From Gemmatimonadota bacterium (GTDB lineage: Bacteria; Gemmatimonadota; Gemmatimonadetes; Gemmatimonadales; Gemmatimonadaceae): a DNA stretch of 64,000 nt. Shown here one piece after another: positions 43,443-51,399 of this stretch. The notes beneath the pieces were generated by a model, which did no database searches, was not told where the DNA came from, and saw only the letters and a program-made list of their open reading frames with translations. The translations under genes were made by a program, and so were the position numbers. The stretch is taken from the NCBI GenBank assembly GCA_028287235.1, contig JAQBQB010000009.1, forward strand, positions 1 through 64,000, in the 5' to 3' direction. How positions within the stretch are numbered: the first letter of the stretch is position 1; the number at the start of each line of letters is the position of its first letter.

Positions 43443-45747
43443 ATGCGTCCTGTTGGCGGTCGCGTTCCCCGCCGCCGCGCAAACCGCCGCCCAGACCGGC
43501 GTCATCGCCGGCCGAACGCTCGACGCATCGACCGGCGAACCGCGTCCTGGTGTGGGCGTGGCCATCGTCGGAACGACGCGCGGCGCGATCGCGGACCTCG
43601 ACGGCCGCTTCATCATTCCCGGCGTTCCCGCCGGCGACGTCTCGCTCCGCGCGCGGCTGCTCGGATTCAAGACACTCGAGCGGCGCGTCATCGTGCGCGC
43701 CGGCGACACGGCGCGCGTCGAGCTCCGCCTCGAGACCGAGGCCACCGTGCTCGGCGCCGTGAAGACCGAGGCCAAGCTCGCCGAGCGCGACGTGTACGAG
43801 TCGAGGCCGAGCGTGGGGACGGTGCAGATCACGGCGCGCGCCGCCGAGGGCGTGCCGAAGTTCGGCGAGCCGGACATCATTCGCATCGTGCAACTATTGC
43901 CCGGCGTGGAAGCGCGCAACGATTTCTCGACGGGCCTCAACGTGCGCGGCGGCGAGTCGGATCAGAATCTCATCCTGCTCGACGGCTACCCCATCTACAA
44001 CCCGTTTCACTTGGGCGGGTTGTTCAGCACGTTCATCGATCCCACCGTGCGCGACGTCACGCTGATGACCGGCGGCTTCCCTGCGCGCTACGGCGGCCGG
44101 TTGTCGGCGGTGCTCGACGTCCGCTCGGCCGAAGAGGTGCGCCCTGGCATTCACGGCACGGCCGAGCTCTCGGTGCTGTCGTCGACGGGTGAGTTGGCGA
44201 GCACGTTCGCCGGCGGCAAGGGTACGTGGATGGTCGCCGGCCGGCGCACTTACGCCGACAAATTCGTGGCCTTGATCAGCAGCAACGAGCTGCCGTATCA
44301 CTTTCGCGACGAGCAGGCGCACGTCACCTACGCCTTCACGCCCACGACCAAGCTCGCGCTCACGATGTACGACGGACGCGACGCGCTCGACGCGAACATC
44401 GCGTCGTTCGGCGATTCCACGAGCGCCAAAGCGAGCGGCGGAACGTTTCAGTTCGGCTGGGGCAACACGGTGCTCGGCGGCACGCTCACGAAGACGCTCG
44501 CATCGCGCGAGCGCCGCGGCCTTGGGCACTTTTTTCTCGGCGACAGCACCACGCTCGAGCAGCGCGGCTCGCTCTCCACTTTTTCGACACTGCTCGATCT
44601 CGGTGCCGGCTCGCTGACGCTCAACAACAGGGTGAGTGACCGCCGGCTCGAAGGAAGCCTCACGGCGCACACCGACCGCCACGACCGCACCTGGGGCTAC
44701 GAAGTCGCGTCGTACGGCATCAGCTACGTCGCCGCATCGTCGCAAGCGGAGACGCAGTTGTACAACTTGCGCCAGCATCCCACCTCGGGCGCCGCGTACT
44801 TCGACGATCTCTGGCGCTTCTCACCGAAGCTGCTGCTCGAGACGGGCGTTCGCGCCGAAGGGCTGACGGGCCGGCGCTGGCTCGCGGTGTCGCCGCGCGT
44901 CTCGGCGAAATTTTTCGTGACGAAGGACTTCGCGCTCACCGCCGCGGTCGGCCGCTTCTCGCAGTGGACGCACTCGCTCAATCGCGAAGACATCCCGGTT
45001 CGCCTGTTCGACTTCTGGCTGGCGAGCGACGCGACCACGCCGGTGTCGAACGCCTGGCATTACATCCTCGGCACGGAGCGGTGGCTGAGCCCCACGCGGT
45101 ACGCGCGCGTGGAAGGCTTCTACAAGCGTTACGGGAGGCTGCTCGAATCGAACCCGCAGGAAGACCCCAACGTGCGCGGCGACGAGTTCTTTCCCGTGGA
45201 CGGCGATTCGTATGGAGCGGACCTGCTGCTCCGCCAGTTCGAGAGCGGTCCGTTCAGCGGGTGGGTCTCCTATACGTATGCCGTCGCGACGCGGCAGGCG
45301 AACGGCGTGCGCTACTTTCCGGGTCACGACCGGCGGCACGACGTGAACGTCGTGGCGAGCTGGCGGCTCAAGAAGTATCTGCTCGGCATGCGCTTCGGCT
45401 ACGCGACGGGCACGCCGTACACCGACATCGTGGGGCAGATCGTGCGGCGCTTCTACGATCCCGGCCTCAACGCGTACGGAACGCGCGGCAGCGGCAACCA
45501 AGTGGAGTTCATCGGCGGCGACCGCAACGGCGCGCGCCTGCCCACCACGCAGCGCCTCGACCTCGACGTGACGCGCACCTTTCGTGTGCGCGGCATGGCC
45601 GTGGCGCCGTACTTGAGCGTCGTGAACGCGTACGACGCGAAGAACGTGTTCCTCTACATCTTCGACTATTCCAAGAGCCCGCCGACCCGTCAGGCGATCT
45701 CGCAGTTTCCTCTGCTCCCGTCGGCCGGTGTCACGATTCATTTCTGA
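43438..45747 (+). CDS. TonB-dependent receptor with carboxypeptidase-like N-terminal domain
   Basis: 769 aa from ATG 43438, inside the last palindromic repeat unit; TTG 43429 would add a basic residue to the signal peptide. Short hydrophobic signal VLLAVAFPAAAQ, then a carboxypeptidase-regulatory-like domain (GVIAGRTLDASTGEPRPGVG). The plug has VGTVQITARAAEGVPKFGEP, IIRIVQLLPGVEARNDFSTG, LNVRGGESDQNLILLDGYPI and GGFPARYGGRLSAVLDVRS. The barrel ends in AGVTIHF (Phe). It imports an unknown ligand using TonB energy. The lipoprotein gene beginning at about 45901 resembles the DUF4249 partners that accompany such receptors in Bacteroidota. Confidence 0.93.
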   Translation: MTCVLLAVAFPAAAQTAAQTGVIAGRTLDASTGEPRPGVGVAIVGTTRGAIADLDGRFIIPGVPAGDVSLRARLLGFKTLERRVIVRAGDTARVELRLETEATVLGAVKTEAKLAERDVYESRPSVGTVQITARAAEGVPKFGEPDIIRIVQLLPGVEARNDFSTGLNVRGGESDQNLILLDGYPIYNPFHLGGLFSTFIDPTVRDVTLMTGGFPARYGGRLSAVLDVRSAEEVRPGIHGTAELSVLSSTGELASTFAGGKGTWMVAGRRTYADKFVALISSNELPYHFRDEQAHVTYAFTPTTKLALTMYDGRDALDANIASFGDSTSAKASGGTFQFGWGNTVLGGTLTKTLASRERRGLGHFFLGDSTTLEQRGSLSTFSTLLDLGAGSLTLNNRVSDRRLEGSLTAHTDRHDRTWGYEVASYGISYVAASSQAETQLYNLRQHPTSGAAYFDDLWRFSPKLLLETGVRAEGLTGRRWLAVSPRVSAKFFVTKDFALTAAVGRFSQWTHSLNREDIPVRLFDFWLASDATTPVSNAWHYILGTERWLSPTRYARVEGFYKRYGRLLESNPQEDPNVRGDEFFPVDGDSYGADLLLRQFESGPFSGWVSYTYAVATRQANGVRYFPGHDRRHDVNVVASWRLKKYLLGMRFGYATGTPYTDIVGQIVRRFYDPGLNAYGTRGSGNQVEFIGGDRNGARLPTTQRLDLDVTRTFRVRGMAVAPYLSVVNAYDAKNVFLYIFDYSKSPPTRQAISQFPLLPSAGVTIHF

Positions 45748-45794
45748 GCTTGGCTTCGTGAGGGGGGCGGGAGACGCATCGCTGCGAATGGAAA

Positions 45795-45912
45795 GCGATC
45801 CTTCGCTGCGCTCAGGATGACACCGCTGCCGGTAAGGCGATCCTTCGCTGCGCTCAGGATGACACGGGTGCCGGTAAGACGATCCTTCGCTGCGCTCAGG
45901 ATGACACAGGTG
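45795..45912. repeat. 42-bp in-frame repeat supplying alternative start codons
   Basis: Two and a half copies of a 42-base unit (GATCCTTCGCTGCGCTCAGG, then ATGACACCGCTGCCGGTAAG). ATGs fall at 45817, 45859 and 45901, all in the frame of the DUF4249-type gene. Its core is the half-palindrome of the 43-kb array. Confidence 0.92.
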
Positions 45913-47058
45913 ACAATCGTCCTCGTCGCGCTCGTCACCGCTTGCGACCTCGGCACGATCACGGTTCCCAAGACTGCGCCGACCGTCGTCGTCCACGGCG
46001 TGCTCAACCCCAACAGCACCAGCCAGGTCGTGCTCGTCGAGCAAACACTCACGGGCACGATCACGATTCCCGACACGGGCTTCGACGCCGCCGATCCGAT
46101 CGTCAGCGCGGGCGGTGTGCCGGTGCGTGGAGCGCTGGTCGAGATCACCGATCCAGCCGGCAAGGTGACGCGCGCCATCGAGGACGCGACGGTGCCGGCC
46201 GCGAACGGCAAGGGAGCGGGCGTCTACCGGTTCCCCATGCCCGGGAACTCTCTCGTGCTCGGCGGGCGATATCAGTTGCACGTGCACACCTCCGCCGGCG
46301 ACGACGTCAGAGCGTCGACGCGCATCCCGCGCGCCACAGTCCGATCGGTCGGCGGGCTCACGCGCACGTTCAATCGCGATCACGACGTGCTCTCCACGTC
46401 GTGGAGCGGCGTGGACCTGCACCGCACGTACGCCGTGCGCATCGAGTCGCCCTTCGGACCGTTCTTTCTGTTCACCGACAGCACGCACTTCCGCACGACC
46501 GGCGAGCTGCGAAACCTCTTCTCGAATGAGCTCGAGCGGGTGTTCATCCCGGGCTTCCGTCAGGAGATGGTCGTCGCCGCTGTCGACTCGAACTTCTACG
46601 ACTATTACCGGACGAACAACGACCCCTTCACCGGCAGCGGCATCATCAGCCGCGTCACCGGCGGATTGGGCATGTTCGGATCGATCGTGGAGCTGAACAC
46701 CGGAACGATCAGCGTAGTCGCCGATCAGACCGAACCGATCGAATCCCGCTTCCGGCTGTTGACGGGCGACCCGTCGACCGCGACCTATGCGAGTCAGATC
46801 ACGCTGTACATCGAGTCGAAGGCGGCGCGCGACAACCTGCCCTCGGCGCTGAGCGGCCGGTACGCGACGCCGAATCCCAACTCGCGAACAGACGGCGTGG
46901 TGGGCGAGCTGCTCGGATCGAGCGTGACGTTGGCGCTGCTCGGCAACCAGCTCGCGGGAGACACGCTCGAGGTGTTCACGGGGCAGTTGCGAGGAGACAC
47001 GCTGGTGGGGAGTTACCGCACGCATCCCGGGGCGGCGGTGTTCCTGCGGTCGCCGTAA
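45901..47058 (+). CDS. DUF4249-like lipoprotein, partner of the TonB receptor
   Basis: 385 aa from ATG 45901; starts 42 or 84 bases earlier are in frame and would add repeat-encoded Arg-rich residues. The signal peptide is MTQVTIVLVALVTAC with lipobox LVTAC. The body is beta-rich with two Ig-like parts (VVVHGVLNPNSTSQVVLVEQ; VRGALVEITDPAGKVTRA; GGRYQLHVHTSAGDDVRAST). The N-terminal order matches DUF4249 proteins, which sit next to TonB receptors in Bacteroidota; assignment is by pattern and context. Probably surface or periplasmic and acting with the upstream receptor. Confidence 0.75.
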   Translation: MTQVTIVLVALVTACDLGTITVPKTAPTVVVHGVLNPNSTSQVVLVEQTLTGTITIPDTGFDAADPIVSAGGVPVRGALVEITDPAGKVTRAIEDATVPAANGKGAGVYRFPMPGNSLVLGGRYQLHVHTSAGDDVRASTRIPRATVRSVGGLTRTFNRDHDVLSTSWSGVDLHRTYAVRIESPFGPFFLFTDSTHFRTTGELRNLFSNELERVFIPGFRQEMVVAAVDSNFYDYYRTNNDPFTGSGIISRVTGGLGMFGSIVELNTGTISVVADQTEPIESRFRLLTGDPSTATYASQITLYIESKAARDNLPSALSGRYATPNPNSRTDGVVGELLGSSVTLALLGNQLAGDTLEVFTGQLRGDTLVGSYRTHPGAAVFLRSP

Positions 47059-47300
47059 GCGGCATCATCTCGAGGGGCAACCAACTTTCATGCGCTATGA
47101 GTTCACGGTCTCGAGCTCTCGGTTTCCGGTGACTGATGGACCCCGACAGTCCGTCCCGCCGACCGCGCGGCCACGGAGCTTTCGCTCACCTGGAGCTGTC
47201 GCCCACGCCGCGCGACTCACAGCGGAAAGCTCACAACCGTAAACCGACAGCGCATGGAGAGCTCGCGGTTTACCTCTACAACTCTTACGTCACGCGGCCG
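47059..47300. other. Intergenic with ATGCGCTATGAG motif
   Basis: Between convergent genes. It has the dispersed motif at 47090 and repeated short words around GGTTTCCGGTGAC and GCTCACAACCGTAAACCG. No gene or clear terminator hairpin recognised. Confidence 0.4.
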
Positions 47301-47837
47301 TCAGGCGGCCGGCGCGCGGCCGGCCGCAGCAGCTCTCGCGTCGACGAACGCGCGCACTTCGTCGCCCTCCATGCGCACGGCATCGTCGACGTCGCCCGAC
47401 CGGCGCTGCACGCCGCGCACGACCGCATCCACCGTGATCAGCGGCGCGTCAGCCTCGGCGAACACGCTCGTCTCCCACTTGCCGCGATCGATGCCCTTGA
47501 GCGTGAGACGATAGCGGGCCGTGTGAACGACGTAGCGAGGCGAAGGCGGAGCCGAGTCGGGAGCAGCGAGAGCGGGCTCGGATTCGTGGTCCATGACCGC
47601 CAACTCTTCCTGCACCACTTCCTGCACATCCTCCTGCATCGCGTCCGGCGCGATCGACTCGGACTCAGGAACGATCTCGGCATTCCCCTCGATTTCGCCT
47701 CTCTCGACGACCACCGCCACTCCACTCTCCACCCCGCCCTGCTTGATCGGCGAGAAGAAGTGGATCTCCGTCACGCGCTCGGCGGGCACTTGGGTGAGAA
47801 TGGCGAGCAGAAAGCGCTCGCGCGTTTCGGTGAGCAT
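47301..47837 (-). CDS. Unknown 178-aa protein downstream of the TIGR00300-type gene
   Basis: No family recognised. N-terminal 45 residues look folded (RERFLLAILTQVPAERVTEIHFFSP), then a strongly acidic low-complexity stretch (Glu/Asp/Val rich, about 46-95). A second folded part follows (YVVHTARYRLTLKGIDRGKW ... VDAVVRGVQRR) and an Ala/Arg tail. No export signal. Its ATG lies 2 bases after the upstream stop codon, so it is co-translated with that enzyme; a partner subunit is possible. Confidence 0.65.
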   Translation of the reverse strand: MLTETRERFLLAILTQVPAERVTEIHFFSPIKQGGVESGVAVVVERGEIEGNAEIVPESESIAPDAMQEDVQEVVQEELAVMDHESEPALAAPDSAPPSPRYVVHTARYRLTLKGIDRGKWETSVFAEADAPLITVDAVVRGVQRRSGDVDDAVRMEGDEVRAFVDARAAAAGRAPAA

Positions 47838-47839
47838 CG

Positions 47840-48964
47840 TCAGCGACCGGCCGTCTGCGGCGTTTCGCGCGTCACCGAGGCGCGCGCGTCGAGCTCACGC
47901 TCGACATAGAGCCGCAAGATGTGCATGAAGTCCTGTGCGTTGGTGACGACGCCGAACGCCTGATGCGTTCCGCGGTCCTTGAGCTTGCTCACGACGAACT
48001 CCGACGAGTCCACGCAGATCGTCGTCAGCTCGCGCATCTGTCCGTCGGGAAGCGAGACGAAGGCAGGCAGCATGTTGCCGGTCGCGATCGCGTGCAGCGC
48101 GGTGGCGACGAGAATCGCCATCGTCGCCTTGATGGCGTGGGCGCGCATGGCATCCTGTCCCGCCAGGGCGTCGGTGATCACGTCGGGAAGCGGACCGTCG
48201 TCGCGGATGGAGCCGGTGAGCACGAACGGCACGCCGTACTTCACGCACGAGTACATGATGCCGTCGGTGATGATTCCCTGCTCCACCGCCTTGGCGATCG
48301 AGCCCGAGGCGCGCACGCGATTGATCGCCCGCATGTGCAGGCCGTGGCCGCCCTGGGTGATCTCGCCGGTGTTCGTCATGCCGAGCGTGGTGCCGTAGAT
48401 CGACGCCTCGATGTCGTGCACCGCGACGGCGTTGCCGGCGAGCAGCGCGCCGACGTACCCGTTGGCGATGAACCAGCTCATGTCGGCGCGCGCGCGCGAA
48501 TGGACGAGCGCCGGTCCCGTCACCCAGACCGGATAGCCGCCGCGCTCCTTCTCCTCGATCAGCAGCCGCGCCATGTGCTGGTAGTCGATCGGCTTTTCGC
48601 GCGACACCTCGCTCGACATGAACGTGAAGGCGTCGTCGTGCGTGCCGCTCGGCACGAGCTGCGTCTGCACGAAGATTCCCTGCGAGCCGTCTTCCTTGTC
48701 ACCCACGGCGACGAGATCGCCGCGGTTGATGCGCCGCCCTTCGCGCACCCAGAGCACGCCGTCGCGATCGAGCACGAGGCCGGAGTCCATCCGCGGCTCG
48801 CGCGGGGGAATCCACTCGCCCTTCAGGCGAACGAACGTCGGCAGATTCGTCGTCGAGAAGAAGCCGTCGGGGAGCACGCCGTCCGCCGGCGCGGCCACGA
48901 ATTGCGCATCGGGGAAGCCGGCGAACTGGGGCTGGGTGAAGTCGGGCGGGGAGAAAGTCGTCAC
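47840..48964 (-). CDS. TIGR00300-family protein (LOR/SDH-like, archaeal-type ornithine cyclodeaminase relative)
   Basis: 374 aa from GTG 48964. Strong family motifs: FIANGYVGALLAGNAVAVHD, ASIYGTTLGM, GGHGLHMRAINRVRASGSIA, GIITDGIMYSCVKYGVPFVL and GSIRDDGPLPDVITDAL. In archaea and cyanobacteria this domain is an NAD-dependent ornithine cyclodeaminase (as the C-terminal half of AgrE/ArgZ) making proline from ornithine. Here it has no N-terminal arginine dihydrolase half. That it acts on ornithine is inference. It is followed at once by an unknown gene and preceded by priA on the same strand. Confidence 0.8.
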   Translation of the reverse strand: MTTFSPPDFTQPQFAGFPDAQFVAAPADGVLPDGFFSTTNLPTFVRLKGEWIPPREPRMDSGLVLDRDGVLWVREGRRINRGDLVAVGDKEDGSQGIFVQTQLVPSGTHDDAFTFMSSEVSREKPIDYQHMARLLIEEKERGGYPVWVTGPALVHSRARADMSWFIANGYVGALLAGNAVAVHDIEASIYGTTLGMTNTGEITQGGHGLHMRAINRVRASGSIAKAVEQGIITDGIMYSCVKYGVPFVLTGSIRDDGPLPDVITDALAGQDAMRAHAIKATMAILVATALHAIATGNMLPAFVSLPDGQMRELTTICVDSSEFVVSKLKDRGTHQAFGVVTNAQDFMHILRLYVERELDARASVTRETPQTAGR

Positions 48965-49049
48965 GCCATGAAATCTGGCTAGACGAGCGAACAGAAGGGA
49001 GAGGGGCGTAGCAGTTGCTTCGCGGGAAAAACCTCGATGCGCTGTGAGC

Positions 49050-49091
49050 TCACGCCCCACGCCCCACGCCCCACGCCCCACGCCCCACGCG
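49050..49091. repeat. 7-bp tandem repeat CGCCCCA
   Basis: About six copies of CGCCCCA between priA and the TIGR00300-type gene, just after the ATGCGCTGTGAG motif at 49037. Simple tandem array; no function assigned. Confidence 0.85.
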
Positions 49092-51359
49092 CTACAGCAG
49101 CGCCACCGGATCCCGATCCAGCGTCACCCTGAGCTCCGCGTCCTTCGGCACCTTGAACCGCTCGAGAAAATACCGCCCCAGCCGCGTCAGCTCCGCCGAA
49201 TTCTCGGCCTTCACCAGCAGGTGCCACCGCCAGCGGTTCTTGATGCGCTCCACCGGACAGGGCGCCGGCCCAACGATCGTGATCCCCGGCATCGGCCGCT
49301 GGCGCAGCAGGCGATGCAGCCAGGTCGTCGCGGCCGTTGCGAGGTCCGCGGTGCCGGCCTCCGTCGTCCCGCTGAACACGATGTTCGCCAGACGCACGTT
49401 CGGCGGATACGACGGCACGGTGCGCCCCTCGAACTCCTGGCGCACGAATCCCTCGTAGTCGTGCGCGACGGCGCAGCGCACGGCGTGATGGTCGGGCACC
49501 TTCGTCTGAATCAGCACGCGTCCGCCCTTCGGTCCCCGCCCGGCTCGGCCGGCCACCTGGCTCAGGAGCTGGAAGCAGCGCTCCGACGCGCGGAAGTCGG
49601 GCAGGTTGATGCCGACGTCGGCGTCGATCACGCCGACGAGGGTCACATTAGGAAAGTCTAATCCCTTGGCGATCATCTGGGTGCCGAGGAGGATGTCGAC
49701 TTCCCCGTTGCCCACGCGGTCGAGAATCTCGGCGTGCGCCCACTTGCCGCTCGTCGTGTCGACGTCCATGCGCGCGATGCGCGCCGCGGGGAAGCGGTCG
49801 GCGAGGAGACGCTCCACCTGCTGCGTCCCGAGCCCGCGCTGCCGCAGCACCAAGCCCTTGCAGCGCGGACACTGCGTGTGCAACGGCTCGGCGTGCTGGC
49901 AGTAATGACAGACCAACCGCTCCGGCGTGCGGTGGTACGTGAGGCTGATCGAGCAGTTCGGGCAGGTCGCCACCTCGCCGCACTCGGCGCACTGCACGAA
50001 GGCCGAATAGCCGCGGCGGTTGAGAAGCAGGATGCTCTGCTCCTGTTTTTTCAACCGGTCGCCGAGCGCGTCCTCGAGGTCTTCGCTGATGACGAGCCGC
50101 AGCCAATCGCCCGCATCGCGCTCGCCGCGCGCGGCCGCCCGCGTGGCTTCGCGCGGCTCGCGCCGGTCCACCACCTCGATTTTCGGCAGCCGCGCCTCGC
50201 CCACGCGCTCCGGTAGCCTGAGCAGCGTGTACTTGTCGCCCTTCGCGTTCACCCAGCTCTCGAGACTCGGCGTCGCGCTGCCGAGCACGACGAGGGCGCC
50301 CTCCTGGCGCGCGCGCACGATCGCGACCTCGCGCGCGTGGTAGCGCGGATTCTCCCCCTGCTTGTAGCTCGACTCGTGCTCTTCGTCCACGACGATGGCG
50401 CCGAGGTCGGCGAGCGGCGCGAAGATCGCCGAGCGCGCACCGACGGCGATGCGCTTACGCCCTTCGCGCAGCGCGAGCCACTCGTCGTATCGCTCGCCGT
50501 CGCTCAGCGCGCTGTGGAGGACCGCGATCTTGTCGCCGAACACGGCGCGGAACCGGTCGACCGTCTGCGGTGTGAGCGCGATCTCGGGCACGAGCACGAT
50601 CGCCGTCTTCCCTTCTTCGAGCACGACGCGCCGCAGCAGCTCGATGTAGACGAGCGTCTTGCCGCTCCCGGTCACGCCATGCAGCAGGAACACTTCGCCC
50701 GCCGCGCCGCGCGCCAGCGTGTCGATCGCCTCGCGCTGCGCCGCGGAGGGCGCGTGTCGGGCGGGGGCGTGCAGCGCGCGCCAGGCGAACGGGTCGCGCG
50801 CCACGACTTCTTCCTCGAGCGCGATCACGCCGCGCGTGACCAGCCCTTTCAGCACCGATGAGGAAATGCTCAATTTCTCCATGAGGTGCTCCACCGGCGC
50901 GCGTCCGCCGACCGACTCGAGCAGCTCGTACACCGCGCGCTGCTGCGGCGCGCGAGAGAAAATTTTGTCTCGCTGCGCGAGCGACTCGAGCTCCCGCTGC
51001 ACCACGGCCACCCGCCGCTTCTTCTGCGTCGGCGCCGGCGCCGCCTGCGACGACAGCGCCGCGGGGAGGGCCGTTCGGATCGCGATGCCGAGCGGCACGA
51101 TGTAGTACTCCGACATCCACCGGCAGAGCGCGAGCATGTCCGCGCTGAGCACCGGCTCCGTATCGGGCAACGCGTGGACGAGCTTCGGGACGACGCCGTC
51201 GGCCGGCTCGTCCACGCCCACGATCACGCCCATCTCGCGCCGGTTCCGAAACGGCACGACCGCGCGCATGCCCGGCCGCGCGCGCTGCGCCTCGGCGTCG
51301 GGAACTTCGTAGGTGAAGTTGCGGAAGAGCGGGAGCGGGAGGGCGACGGAGATCAGCAC
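49092..51359 (-). CDS. priA: Primosomal protein N' (PriA helicase)
   Basis: 755 aa; 3'-5' DNA helicase that restarts stalled replication forks. The N-terminal DNA-binding domain begins ISVALPLPLFRNFTYEVP. Walker A is GVTGSGKTLVY and Walker B/DEAH is VVDEEHESSYKQ. The zinc-binding Cys block has four CxxC pairs (CAECG...CPNC...CHYC...CPRC), followed by helicase motifs V-VI (GTQMIAKGLDFPNVTLVGV; SQVAGRAGRG). Length is typical. GTG start 51359. Confidence 0.97.
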   Translation of the reverse strand: MLISVALPLPLFRNFTYEVPDAEAQRARPGMRAVVPFRNRREMGVIVGVDEPADGVVPKLVHALPDTEPVLSADMLALCRWMSEYYIVPLGIAIRTALPAALSSQAAPAPTQKKRRVAVVQRELESLAQRDKIFSRAPQQRAVYELLESVGGRAPVEHLMEKLSISSSVLKGLVTRGVIALEEEVVARDPFAWRALHAPARHAPSAAQREAIDTLARGAAGEVFLLHGVTGSGKTLVYIELLRRVVLEEGKTAIVLVPEIALTPQTVDRFRAVFGDKIAVLHSALSDGERYDEWLALREGRKRIAVGARSAIFAPLADLGAIVVDEEHESSYKQGENPRYHAREVAIVRARQEGALVVLGSATPSLESWVNAKGDKYTLLRLPERVGEARLPKIEVVDRREPREATRAAARGERDAGDWLRLVISEDLEDALGDRLKKQEQSILLLNRRGYSAFVQCAECGEVATCPNCSISLTYHRTPERLVCHYCQHAEPLHTQCPRCKGLVLRQRGLGTQQVERLLADRFPAARIARMDVDTTSGKWAHAEILDRVGNGEVDILLGTQMIAKGLDFPNVTLVGVIDADVGINLPDFRASERCFQLLSQVAGRAGRGPKGGRVLIQTKVPDHHAVRCAVAHDYEGFVRQEFEGRTVPSYPPNVRLANIVFSGTTEAGTADLATAATTWLHRLLRQRPMPGITIVGPAPCPVERIKNRWRWHLLVKAENSAELTRLGRYFLERFKVPKDAELRVTLDRDPVALL

Positions 51360-51399
51360 TCGGATAAGTTAGCGTCGAGTGCTCACGTTTGACCGCCGG

